A stretch of DNA of 64,000 nt from Methylotenera sp. Lineage in GTDB: Bacteria > Pseudomonadota > Gammaproteobacteria > Burkholderiales > Methylophilaceae. Where the stretch lies: contig NZ_JAQSCU010000010.1 of assembly GCF_029945535.1 (NCBI RefSeq), forward strand, positions 381,290 to 445,289, written 5' to 3'. The position numbers and the translations under genes were made by a program. Below the pieces are notes generated by a model that was not told where the DNA came from, ran no database searches, and saw nothing but the letters and a program-made list of their open reading frames with translations. This document shows, in pieces, positions 1-8,250 of this stretch. Positions within the stretch are counted from its first letter, which is position 1. The number at the start of each line of letters is the position of its first letter.

Positions 1-185
1 GAAACAGCAACAACTTCTGTAGCGACACCTTTTTCTTTTAAGCGTAAAGCTTCTTCAAGTGCATTCTCATCAAAAGGGTTAATGCCCATTTTGACGCCCT
101 CGATATCCACATCAGAACCATCTGGTTTGATGCGTACTTTAATGTTGTAATCTACTACTCGTTTGACTGCGACTAATATTTTCAT
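1..185 (-). CDS. etfB: Electron transfer flavoprotein beta subunit (partial)
   Basis: Only the first 61 codons are in the window; the gene runs off the left edge. The N-terminus begins [14 protein letters not shown] and continues with [17 protein letters not shown], the AMP-binding N-terminal signature of EtfB. EtfB pairs with EtfA to form the soluble flavoprotein that carries electrons from acyl-CoA and amine dehydrogenases to ETF:ubiquinone oxidoreductase, which is encoded nearby at 1279-2943. The start ATG is at 183-185 on the minus strand, with an AGGAAA ribosome-binding site just upstream. It is divergent from a LysR gene across a 114-bp AT-rich spacer. etfA is expected beyond the edge (inference). 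Confidence 0.93.
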   Translation of the reverse strand, partial: MKILVAVKRVVDYNIKVRIKPDGSDVDIEGVKMGINPFDENALEEALRLKEKGVATEVVAV

Positions 186-258
186 GACAGTTTCCTTTGC
201 AATTGCTGTGCATTCTACACTAGCGTATAATATATACTAAATGGATTATAATGATTAT

Positions 259-281
259 ATATATCTATTGTATAGATATAT
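259..281. promoter_or_regulatory. Candidate LysR-type operator in etfB/lysR spacer
   Basis: A near-perfect dyad with arms ATATATCTA and TAGATATAT around TTGTA. Its core reads ATC-N9-GAT, which is the T-N11-A form of LysR-family operators. It lies between divergent etfB and the lysR gene, 18 bp before the lysR start, so it could serve autoregulation and control of etfB. The sequence is all A/T apart from three bases, so chance symmetry is a risk. Confidence 0.45.
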
Positions 282-299
282 CAATTTGGTATTAAGCAC

Positions 300-1166
300 A
301 TGAAATATAGCTTACGACAACTTGAGATTTTTGTTGCAATTAGCCGTACAGAGAGCGTGTCGCGTGCGTCTGAGGCATTGTCACTTTCACAGTCTGCAAC
401 GAGTACTGCGCTCAGCGAACTTGAGCGGCAATTCGATTTGCAGCTTTTCGATCGCGTCGGTAAATCTTTACGCATTAATGAAACAGGGCAGCAATTGTTG
501 CCAAGAGCCGTTGAGTTACTTGATAGAGCCAAAGAAATAGAGAACCTGTTGCAAGGACATGCTGGTTTTGGGCATATGAGAATTGGTGCAACACTTACTG
601 TCGGCAATTACCTAGCGACGATTCTGGTTGCCAGATTTTTACAGGAGCACCCTGAGAGCCGCATACAATTAAAGGTGCATAATACCAGTACGATAGTGCA
701 GCAGATAGCCAATCATGAATTAGACTTAGGTTTAATCGAGGGTGATTGCAATCACCCTGATATTGAGGTTCAGCCATGGATAGCTGATGAGCTTGTTGTG
801 TTTAGTGCACCAAATCATTCATTGGCTGGCCAGCGTAAAGTTTCTATGGAGCAACTACTTCAAGAAGACTGGATTTTGCGTGAAAAGGGTTCCGGTACGC
901 GCGAAACGTTTGACCGAGCATTTCATAGTCATCACTCTGAGCTTAAAATCAGGTTAGAGTTAGAGCATACCGAAGCGATTAAACGTGCCGTAGAATCTGG
1001 GCTTGGCATTGGGTGTATTTCACGCTTAGCGCTAAAAGATGCTTTTCGCCGCGGCAGCTTGGTCGCTATTTCCACGCCTAATTTGGACTTGAGTCGTTTC
1101 TTTTATTTTCTGTGGCATAAGCAGAAAATCATAAATATCAAACGACTGGGGTTCGGGAATTTTTAA
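300..1166 (+). CDS. LysR-family transcriptional regulator (YeiE/CysB-like)
   Basis: A 288-residue LysR-type regulator. The N-terminal winged helix-turn-helix (about residues 1-60) contains SASEALSLSQSATSTALSELE, and a LysR substrate-binding domain follows from about residue 90 to the end. Motifs such as LFDRVGKSLRINE, WILREKGSGTRE and ESGLGIGCISRLAL closely recall E. coli YeiE. The length is slightly short but within family range. It is divergent from etfB and followed by ETF-QO in the same direction (113-bp gap), so it may regulate the electron-transfer flavoprotein genes; that target is inferred from position only. The inducer is unknown. Confidence 0.85.
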   Translation: MKYSLRQLEIFVAISRTESVSRASEALSLSQSATSTALSELERQFDLQLFDRVGKSLRINETGQQLLPRAVELLDRAKEIENLLQGHAGFGHMRIGATLTVGNYLATILVARFLQEHPESRIQLKVHNTSTIVQQIANHELDLGLIEGDCNHPDIEVQPWIADELVVFSAPNHSLAGQRKVSMEQLLQEDWILREKGSGTRETFDRAFHSHHSELKIRLELEHTEAIKRAVESGLGIGCISRLALKDAFRRGSLVAISTPNLDLSRFFYFLWHKQKIINIKRLGFGNF

Positions 1167-1278
1167 ATTTATGCAAGCGTTTGACTGTAGGTGTTGAGCG
1201 AAGTGACTTGGTTAATCTGCCAGAAATTGCTTAGCCAGAAATAGACTACCAGAATAGACTGAAGAATACAGAAGGATA

Positions 1279-2943
1279 ATGATGCAACGTGACGTGATGA
1301 ATTATGATGTTTTGATTGTAGGTGCTGGCCCGTCCGGGCTTGCTGCGGCAATTAGACTTAAGCAACTTGCCAATGAAACTGGCAAAGAGTTAAGTGTATG
1401 CGTCCTTGAAAAAGGCGCAGAAGTTGGCGCACATATACTCTCAGGCGCGGTGATAGACCCCATTGCATTAAACGAACTCATCCCAGATTGGGAGGAGCAG
1501 GGTGCGCCTCTCAATACTCCAGTTCAAGATGATGAGTTTCTGATACTAAGTGAAACAAAATCTTGGTCAATCCCGCACCGCTTAATGCCACCTTTGATGA
1601 ACAATCAAGGTAATTACATTGCCAGCTTAGGCGATGTATGTCGATGGCTGGGCGAGCAAGCTGAAGCCTTGGGTGTTGAAATTTACGCGGGCTTTTCTGC
1701 ACAAGAAATGCTTTATGACGAACAGGATAAAGTCGTCGGCATCATTACTGGTGATATGGGACGAGATGCTACTGGTCAGCCAACTGCACAATTCACAGCG
1801 GGTATTGAAATCAGAGCGCCCTATACCTTAATCGCAGAAGGCACTCGCGGCTCACTTACGCGCGAGCTAGAAAGTCATTTTGATTTACGCAAAAATTCAT
1901 CTCCACAGAAGTATGGTTTAGGTTTTAAAGAGGTTTGGCGTATTCCTGCTGAGCAGCATAGTAAAGGCTTGGTTCAGCATAGCCTAGGATGGCCGCTAAA
2001 TAAAGATACGGGCGGCGGATCTTTTATCTATCACTATGGCGAACAGTTGGTTTCAGTTGGCTTTGTCGTGCATCTGGATTATGCCAATCCGCATTTATCA
2101 CTTTATGATGAATTTCAGCGCTTTAAGACTCACCCTAAAATGCAAGCGCTACTTAAAGGCGGTAAGCGTTTAAGCTATGGCGCAAGAGCTATTAGCGAAG
2201 GTGGTTTGCAATCTTGGCCTGAACTGGTATTCCCTGGCGGCGCGCTGATTGGTTGCAGTGCAGGTATGGTGAATGTGCCACGTATTAAAGGCAGTCATAA
2301 CGCAATGAAATCAGGCATGCTGGCAGCTGAAGCGGTATTCGAGGCGCTAAATAATCCAGTGGATAATCACTCAGCAACGCCTTTGTTGCTTAACTACACT
2401 AAAGCGTTACAGGATTCATGGGTTTGGCAAGACCTCAACGCTGTACGCAATGTAAAGCCGTTATTATCAAAATTTGGTAGTTGGGTAGGGATGTTGCTAG
2501 GTGGATTTGAAATGTGGTTGGCGGCATTTAAGCTACATTTACCATGGACACTTCAGCATGATAAAGCTGACCATAATTGCACTAAACCAGCGGCTGATAT
2601 GCCTAAAATTAACTATCCTAAACCTGATGGAATTTACAGCTTCGATAAATTAAATTCAATTAGTCTGAGCAATATTGCGCATGATGCTAATCAACCATGT
2701 CATCTACATTTACTAGATAACACTGTGCCAATCAGTATCAATCTCGCAATATATGATGCGCCCGAACAGCGTTATTGCCCAGCTGGCGTGTATGAGATAG
2801 TCGTTAAGAATGAGGCAAAGCATTTGCAGATTAATGCGCAAAACTGCATACATTGCAAAACCTGCGATATTAAAGACCCTACGCAGAATATTGTGTGGGT
2901 TCCGCCTGAGGGTGGAAGCGGTCCCGTTTATTCTGGCATGTAA
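1279..2943 (+). CDS. Electron transfer flavoprotein-ubiquinone oxidoreductase
   Basis: A 554-residue membrane-associated FAD/4Fe-4S protein that passes electrons from reduced ETF to the quinone pool. The N-terminal FAD-binding motif is GAGPSG (residues 15-20). GGSFIYHYGEQLVSVGFVV and GCSAGMVNVPRIKGSHNAMKSG are ETF-QO hallmarks. Four cysteines near the C-terminus (about 500, 523, 526, 529; the last three as CIHCKTC) match the 4Fe-4S ligands, and the protein ends in the expected PEGGSGPVYSGM. The start has AAGGA 2 bases before the ATG at 1279; a second ATG follows directly at 1282 and a third at residue 7, so the exact start is uncertain. With etfB at the left edge it completes the ETF electron branch. 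Confidence 0.96.
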   Translation: MMQRDVMNYDVLIVGAGPSGLAAAIRLKQLANETGKELSVCVLEKGAEVGAHILSGAVIDPIALNELIPDWEEQGAPLNTPVQDDEFLILSETKSWSIPHRLMPPLMNNQGNYIASLGDVCRWLGEQAEALGVEIYAGFSAQEMLYDEQDKVVGIITGDMGRDATGQPTAQFTAGIEIRAPYTLIAEGTRGSLTRELESHFDLRKNSSPQKYGLGFKEVWRIPAEQHSKGLVQHSLGWPLNKDTGGGSFIYHYGEQLVSVGFVVHLDYANPHLSLYDEFQRFKTHPKMQALLKGGKRLSYGARAISEGGLQSWPELVFPGGALIGCSAGMVNVPRIKGSHNAMKSGMLAAEAVFEALNNPVDNHSATPLLLNYTKALQDSWVWQDLNAVRNVKPLLSKFGSWVGMLLGGFEMWLAAFKLHLPWTLQHDKADHNCTKPAADMPKINYPKPDGIYSFDKLNSISLSNIAHDANQPCHLHLLDNTVPISINLAIYDAPEQRYCPAGVYEIVVKNEAKHLQINAQNCIHCKTCDIKDPTQNIVWVPPEGGSGPVYSGM

Positions 2944-2972
2944 TGATTCGCAGGCGTTCTGCACATGTGATA

Positions 2973-2997
2973 GCAAACCTCAGCTAGTGAGGTTTGC
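2973..2997. terminator. Hairpin between convergent genes
   Basis: A perfect 10-bp inverted repeat, GCAAACCTCA and TGAGGTTTGC, around GCTAG. It lies 29 bp after the ETF-QO stop and 15 bp before the stop of the convergent Ser-rich gene. It is a likely bidirectional terminator, although neither side has a long T tract. Confidence 0.6.
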
Positions 2998-3012
2998 ACA
3001 CGTAATGGCTAT

Positions 3013-3678
3013 TTAAACCTTAGTACTGACCACATTACCTGACGCGCCATGACCTTCTAAACTGCTAGACAATGACTGTAAGAAAGTCTCTAGGCTACTT
3101 CCGCCAGAAGAGGATTTTCCCAAAGCGCTCAACAAATCATTAAAGCTGGATTGTAATGAAGAGCTTGAACTATCACTGGAGCTAGAGCTATCAGATGAAG
3201 ACGAGCTACTAGTATTACTGAGTTGTGAAATTAAACTTTGCATTTTGCTATCCATATCACTGCTTCCCATGCCCATTGGTGGTGGGGGAGGTAGCATAGA
3301 ATCCTGTTCTGATGACGATGAGTCATTTGAAGTATTGGAGCCACTTTGAGATTGCAGTGCCGCCATTAGGTTTTGCATAAAAGTACTTAAAGCAGATGTA
3401 GCATCTGTGCTTGAGGCCGTTGTGTCTGAGCTTGTAGTATCGCTACTTGAGCTTGTACTTGAAGTGCTTGACGCACTGGGGTCGCCAAAGATGGAAGAAA
3501 GACCGCCTGATATTCCAGCAGATTTAAGCGCAGTGTCTATTGCACCCATTAGTCCACCATCATCTTTACCCTGACGTTGGTCATTGTCAGGCTTCATGCG
3601 ATGTGCGCTATGTCCAGCGCTGGTTTGCGATGTTTGATAAATACTATTGGTTGATGACACACTACTGATACTCGTCAT
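3013..3678 (-). CDS. Ser-rich low-complexity protein of unknown function
   Basis: 221 residues with no family I can name. The N-terminus is MTSISSVSSTNSIYQTSQTS with no obvious signal peptide. Residues about 70-190 are dominated by Ser, with Thr, Asp and Ala runs, and are split by a proline patch LPPPPPMGMG. Short amphipathic stretches (STFMQNLMAALQSQ, MQSLISQLSN, SSFNDLLSALGK, LETFLQSLSSSL) recur between the Ser runs and look like a degenerate helical repeat. The start has a good GGAG-type ribosome-binding site (AAGGAGTAATCATT before the ATG). It is a single-gene unit with a 397-bp gap behind it. Possible roles (secreted or surface-associated) are speculation. Confidence 0.75.
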   Translation of the reverse strand: MTSISSVSSTNSIYQTSQTSAGHSAHRMKPDNDQRQGKDDGGLMGAIDTALKSAGISGGLSSIFGDPSASSTSSTSSSSDTTSSDTTASSTDATSALSTFMQNLMAALQSQSGSNTSNDSSSSEQDSMLPPPPPMGMGSSDMDSKMQSLISQLSNTSSSSSSDSSSSSDSSSSSLQSSFNDLLSALGKSSSGGSSLETFLQSLSSSLEGHGASGNVVSTKV

Positions 3679-3746
3679 AATGATTACTCCTTAGTGAGTT
3701 TAATTTACAAAATATTCCTCTATTTATAAAGTGTTAATCAGTCATC

Positions 3747-3774
3747 CTTTGATATATAAGCTTTGATATATAAG
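3747..3774. repeat. Exact 14-bp tandem repeat in a 397-bp intergenic gap
   Basis: CTTTGATATATAAG occurs twice head to tail. It sits in the gap at 3679-4075 between the starts of the Ser-rich gene and the end of the MFS gene. The rest of that gap is AT-rich. It holds one weak hairpin (ATTCTT/AAGAAT at 3999-4015) and I see no gene in it. The repeat may mark a promoter or operator of the Ser-rich gene, which would read leftward from here. Confidence 0.8.
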
Positions 3775-4075
3775 TCGTGAGGGATGCGAATCTAACTAAA
3801 TAAAATAGTGGTAGATTTATGGATATCTTCGAGAAGTGATCAGCAAAAAAGCGATTTCATCTTCTGAATATTCCAAGCGATGATTTAATCACTGTCGGGC
3901 GTAATCAATATGTGTGATTAGATGCAGTTAAACGCTCTAACTTATTGAATTAATTGTAAATTTTTGTAAGTTTATGTAAAGATAATGATTGTTTGGGGAT
4001 TCTTTATTCAAGAATATGAACTCTGATTAAGAGCGTGGAGGGTATATTTTTTACAAAGTATTCAATAACATAGTA

Positions 4076-5296
4076 TCAATCGACTGTATTTTTATGTGAC
4101 TGCCAAAATAGTACGATTGCGATCACCAATATTATCGCCAATTGCTGCCAAAATAAGCTTCTGCTGCCAGCATGACTCACGACAAAGCCCGCTACAAATG
4201 GTCCTGCAGCGGACAAAATTGTGTAAACGATGGACACTTGTCTGACGCGATTACTTAAGTTTACTTCTGAATGGCTTGCCTTTGTAACCGTTGTATCAGT
4301 CAGTGTTGCCCAAAAGATGCCTAGTGTAAGCAAACCGCCGCCTACACCGCCTAATATGAACATGGTCACTGCTAAATTTAAGAAGTTCTTTTCGAAAATG
4401 ATAGCAATTAGTACCGCTAAGAATGCGGCAAAAGTGCATAGTTTGGCTGTCCATAATAAGCCTTTGTTGTCCGCTAACCAACCTATCGCAAACTGACAAG
4501 TCGTCGCACCAATGCCTAGAATGGTGAGTAACCAGGCTACATTACTGCTGGCTAAGCCAATGTCAGCGCTGTATACGGGTAGAAACGCTAAGATACTGCC
4601 TTCCATCCAGCCGCCTAAACCTGAGATTAGCGCACCAAATCCCATCAAAAATGCGATGGTTTGTTTGATAGGTTTGCTTAAATTTAAATGACTGTCTTTG
4701 AAATTATTTTCTTGTGAGCTATCTGTCACGGATAAAGTGACCGCGATGAATAGCGGCATGATTGCCAGCATGATGATGGTTGCCGCCATCAAAAACGCAG
4801 TTGGTTTGATTGCACCCACACTCACAATAATCAGTGGCGCTAAGATGGCAGCAATGCTAATCAGGGTTTCGTGTATGCCGATAATTCTGCCGCGTGCATG
4901 TGCAGGCGCGAGTCGGTATAGCCAAGTTTCGTTGGCTATCCACCGCAAACCTAAGCCAAAACCGATAGCCGCTGCGGGAATAAGCCACCATTGCCAATCC
5001 AGCCAGGGCATTACAGCAAAGCTTAATGCGCTAATGACTAAGCCTAAAATCACCGTGATGCGATAGCCCAAAGCGCGTATGAGTTGACCTGTGACTAAAA
5101 GCCCAGCCAACATGCCTAGCCACAGTGCGGAGCTAGTGATACCAATTTGCTCTGGCGTTGCGCCTTTAGCGACTAATGCGATGGGCAGCAAGGTTGTGCC
5201 TAGCCCATACTGACCAATCTGCGAAAGCGTAGAAACAGCATTGAGCGCAACTATGCTTAAGTTGCGGCGTTTATCGGATAGTTGTGCAGTGAGCAT
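4076..5296 (-). CDS. Major facilitator superfamily transporter
   Basis: A 406-residue inner-membrane protein with about twelve hydrophobic segments in two halves separated by a polar loop near residues 190-215 (SVTDSSQENNFKDSHLNLSK). The first half has the sequence LALRYG-type loop GQLIRALGYRITVILG between segments 2 and 3, typical of the MFS, and the protein recalls the YcaD branch. It is the last gene of the minus-strand operon: its ATG lies 5 bp after the stop of the PuuA-like gene. An amine, amino acid or glutamylated intermediate is therefore a likely cargo, but the substrate cannot be read from the sequence. Confidence 0.85.
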   Translation of the reverse strand: MLTAQLSDKRRNLSIVALNAVSTLSQIGQYGLGTTLLPIALVAKGATPEQIGITSSALWLGMLAGLLVTGQLIRALGYRITVILGLVISALSFAVMPWLDWQWWLIPAAAIGFGLGLRWIANETWLYRLAPAHARGRIIGIHETLISIAAILAPLIIVSVGAIKPTAFLMAATIIMLAIMPLFIAVTLSVTDSSQENNFKDSHLNLSKPIKQTIAFLMGFGALISGLGGWMEGSILAFLPVYSADIGLASSNVAWLLTILGIGATTCQFAIGWLADNKGLLWTAKLCTFAAFLAVLIAIIFEKNFLNLAVTMFILGGVGGGLLTLGIFWATLTDTTVTKASHSEVNLSNRVRQVSIVYTILSAAGPFVAGFVVSHAGSRSLFWQQLAIILVIAIVLFWQSHKNTVD

Positions 5297-5301
5297 GCAA
5301 C

Positions 5302-6642
5302 TTATACTTGCAAAGCCAAATAGCGTCTATCCCAGCTACTCACTTCGTACATAAAGTGCGCTAGCTCAATCTCTTTAACGTTGCAAAATGCATCTATAAA
5401 TTCGTTGCCAAACATTTCACGCGCAGATTTGCTTTGCTTAAGCTGCGTGATGGCGCTTTCTAAGCCGATGGCAATTTCGCGTGGGAATTCATAACCATCT
5501 TTATCATCCACAGGTGCGGTAGACTTCAGTTTTTCTTGCATACCACGTAAGCCGCAAGCAAGCGAGGCAGCCATTGCCAAATAAGGGTTGGCATCGCTGC
5601 CAGCAAAGCGATTTTCAACGCGACGCGCTGCAGCCACAGAGTGTGGTACGCGTAGGCCAATAGTGCGGTTATCGTGCCCCCATTGCAGGTTAACCGGTGC
5701 TTGCGTGCCAAGCGCATAGCGGCGCCACGAATTAAAATAAGGTGCCATCCATGGCATTAAATCTGCCATGTAGTTTTGCAGGCCGGCAATATAGGCGTAA
5801 AACTCTGGTGTGGCGTTTCCTTTGTTATCGCTAAAAATATTGTTACCTTTAGCGTCAATAATACTTTGGTGTAAATGCATAGAGCTGCCGTCGTAATCAG
5901 CTAAAGGTTTCGCCATGAACACCGCATTTAAGCCATGTTGAGCGGCAATCTCGCGCAAGGTATGTTTAAATAGCACCACATCATCGGCAAGTTTAAGCGC
6001 ATTACCATGCAGCAGATTAATTTCAAACTGATTGGGTGCCATTTCATGCAGCCAAGTATCGGTACGAATTTCCAGTGCATCAAAAGCGGCTTGTAGTGCC
6101 TGCCAAAAGTCGCGCATTTCAGCAGTAGAGTTTAGGCTATAGCCCATTTGACGCTCTAGTTCTATGCTGCCGCCACGCATGGTAGGTGGCGTGAAACCTG
6201 TTGCTTCTTGACCGTCACGTTTAAATAGATAAAACTCAATTTCTGGCGCGACTACAGGCTGTAAACCAAGTGCTTGATATTGCGCTAAAACTTTTCTAAG
6301 CACATTGCGCGGTGCGTGTTCTGACGGACTACCATCAAAATTCATGCAGTCATGCAGCACCCAAGCACGCTGTGGCTGCCATGGCAGTATTTTAAATGTA
6401 CTGTAATCTGGCTTAAGTATGGTGTCGTTATCTGTCGCACCAATCACATGGTCATCGCAATACTCGCCATTAATAGTTTGTAAAATCACCGCTCTGGCGA
6501 TGCGTAATTCTTTGCCTTTTGCAAAGTCATGAGCGCGCATCACCTTGCCACGTAGTGTGGCGTTGATCGTAGGGAACAGGCACTCTACTTCGGTGATTTT
6601 ATTTTTCTTAATTAATTCAGCAACGTGCTTTAACGATGACAT
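5302..6642 (-). CDS. Glutamine synthetase-like gamma-glutamylpolyamine synthetase (second copy)
   Basis: A 446-residue member of the glutamine synthetase superfamily, PuuA/PauA branch, which ligates glutamate to an amine using ATP. Family motifs are VAPEIEFYLF, NQFEINLLHGN (metal-binding glutamate), GSSMHLHQS (ATP/metal histidine) and WGHDNRTIGLRVP. The N-terminal beta-grasp part is present (ITEVECLFPTINATLRGKV). A second, 456-residue homologue is at 47498-48868, and the two differ strongly, so they probably act on different amines. This one sits with a BauA-type transaminase and a malonate-semialdehyde-type dehydrogenase, which suggests 1,3-diaminopropane or a related C3 amine (inference). 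It starts 43 bp after the preceding stop. Confidence 0.88.
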   Translation of the reverse strand: MSSLKHVAELIKKNKITEVECLFPTINATLRGKVMRAHDFAKGKELRIARAVILQTINGEYCDDHVIGATDNDTILKPDYSTFKILPWQPQRAWVLHDCMNFDGSPSEHAPRNVLRKVLAQYQALGLQPVVAPEIEFYLFKRDGQEATGFTPPTMRGGSIELERQMGYSLNSTAEMRDFWQALQAAFDALEIRTDTWLHEMAPNQFEINLLHGNALKLADDVVLFKHTLREIAAQHGLNAVFMAKPLADYDGSSMHLHQSIIDAKGNNIFSDNKGNATPEFYAYIAGLQNYMADLMPWMAPYFNSWRRYALGTQAPVNLQWGHDNRTIGLRVPHSVAAARRVENRFAGSDANPYLAMAASLACGLRGMQEKLKSTAPVDDKDGYEFPREIAIGLESAITQLKQSKSAREMFGNEFIDAFCNVKEIELAHFMYEVSSWDRRYLALQV

Positions 6643-6685
6643 ATTTTTATCTTATGAATTTATCTTGTGAATTGATTGGGTGTTT

Positions 6686-8188
6686 TTACTTCATGGTCGG
6701 CATAACAAATTCAGAGCCCGTACTTTTAGCGGCAGAAGGCCAGCGAGAAGTGGTGGTTTTTAAGCGTGTGTAAAAGCGCATACCTTCAGTACCATAGATG
6801 TGATGGTCACCAAATAATGAGCGTTTCCAGCCACCAAAGCTATGGAAAGCAATTGGCACAGGAATCGCCACATTCACGCCAACCATGCCCGCTTGTACGC
6901 GACTAGTGAACTCACGTGCGACTTCACCGTCATGTGTGAAAATTGCCGTGCCGTTGCCAAACTCATGGTCGTTGACTAATTGCAATGCTTCTTCAAACGT
7001 TTCTGCACGCACTACACATAATACTGGACCAAAAATTTCCTCTTTATAAATGCGCATGTCTTTGGTGACATTATCGAATAAGCATGGTGCCAAAAAGAAG
7101 CCTTGTTCATGACCTGCATGGCTATAGCCGCGACCATCGATGACTAGATTTGCACCTTCTGACACACCTAAATCAACATATTCTTTCACCTTGGCAAAGT
7201 GCTGTGGTGTTACTAATGGACCCATATCTGCTTTTTCATTCAAGCCTTGGTCTATCACGATGGTTTTCACTTTTTCTTTTAGTTTAGCCACTAATTTATC
7301 AGCAATATCACCTACTGTTACAGCTACTGAAATCGCCATGCAACGCTCACCAGCAGAGCCGTAACCTGCGCCAATCAGTGCATCAGCCACTTGGTCTAAA
7401 TCCGCGTCTGGCATCACCACTAAGTGGTTTTTGGCACCACCTAAAGCTTGCACGCGTTTGCCATTTTTAGTGCCAGTGCTGTAAATATATTCAGCAATCG
7501 GTGTTGAACCTACAAAGCTAATAGCTTGAATGCGCTTATCTGTGAGTAATACATCAACCGCTTCTTTATCGCCATTCACTAAGTTAAATACTCCTGCCGG
7601 CAAACCGGCTTCAGAAAGTAAATCCGCAATCATCAAGCTTGCACTTGGCGTTTTTTCTGATGGTTTTAGTACAAATGTATTGCCGGTCGCTAATGCCATG
7701 GGAATCATCCATAGCGGTACCATAATAGGGAAGTTAAATGGAGTAATGCCAGCAACAACGCCCAGTGGCTGATGCATGCTGTAAGTATCTATGCCCATGC
7801 CAACTTGCTCGTTAAAATCACCTTTGAGTAAATGTGGCATGCCGCAGGAAAACTCCACCACTTCGATTCCGCGCGTCACTTCACCGCGTGCATCACTAAT
7901 CGTTTTTCCATGTTCAAGTGAAATCGCTTTAGCTAAATCGTTGGCATGTTCATCAAGTAAGGCTTTGAACTTAAACATGATGCGTGCGCGTCTGAGTGCT
8001 GGCATGGCAGCCCAAGCTGGGAATGCGGCCTGTGCTGCAGTAATCGCGGCTTCAGTTTCCGCTACGCTTGCGTTACTTAATTTTGCTTGGACTTCACCTG
8101 TTGCTGGGTTGTAAACGTCACTTAATCTGCCGCTAGCACCAGCGATGTGCTGACCGTTGATATAGTGTCCGATAGTTTTTATACTCAT
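6686..8188 (-). CDS. mmsA: CoA-acylating (methyl)malonate-semialdehyde dehydrogenase
   Basis: A 500-residue aldehyde dehydrogenase of the MmsA/IolA/BauC class, which oxidises malonate or methylmalonate semialdehyde to acetyl- or propionyl-CoA with NAD and CoA. It has class-specific motifs: [35 protein letters not shown], the catalytic cysteine in [11 protein letters not shown] (near residue 285), and [11 protein letters not shown]. The glutamate general base found in ordinary ALDHs is replaced by the GGAKNH sequence, as is typical for the CoA-dependent class. It lies directly downstream of a beta-alanine:pyruvate-type aminotransferase, the same pairing as bauA/bauC in Pseudomonas, so malonate semialdehyde is the more likely substrate here. 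Confidence 0.93.
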   Translation of the reverse strand: MSIKTIGHYINGQHIAGASGRLSDVYNPATGEVQAKLSNASVAETEAAITAAQAAFPAWAAMPALRRARIMFKFKALLDEHANDLAKAISLEHGKTISDARGEVTRGIEVVEFSCGMPHLLKGDFNEQVGMGIDTYSMHQPLGVVAGITPFNFPIMVPLWMIPMALATGNTFVLKPSEKTPSASLMIADLLSEAGLPAGVFNLVNGDKEAVDVLLTDKRIQAISFVGSTPIAEYIYSTGTKNGKRVQALGGAKNHLVVMPDADLDQVADALIGAGYGSAGERCMAISVAVTVGDIADKLVAKLKEKVKTIVIDQGLNEKADMGPLVTPQHFAKVKEYVDLGVSEGANLVIDGRGYSHAGHEQGFFLAPCLFDNVTKDMRIYKEEIFGPVLCVVRAETFEEALQLVNDHEFGNGTAIFTHDGEVAREFTSRVQAGMVGVNVAIPVPIAFHSFGGWKRSLFGDHHIYGTEGMRFYTRLKTTTSRWPSAAKSTGSEFVMPTMK

Positions 8189-8222
8189 TTTTGTGATTCC
8201 ATTTTATATATTGTATTTACTA

Positions 8223-8246
8223 GTAAGTCGGTCTTAATCGACCTAC
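8223..8246. repeat. Short palindrome, GTAAGTCGG family, copy 1
   Basis: GTAAGTCGG-N6-TCGACCTAC forms an imperfect hairpin in the 62-bp gap between the aminotransferase stop and the mmsA start. A related element with the same ends (GTAAGTCGGG...CCGGCCTAC) lies at 48889-48914. It is probably a dispersed REP-like sequence that may also attenuate or stabilise the transcript. Confidence 0.55.
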
Positions 8247-8250
8247 AGCT

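Noticed and set aside
300-1166. A truncated LysR gene (it is slightly short at the C-terminus)
   Set aside because: The effector domain runs through the expected final strands, and 288 residues is within the family range.
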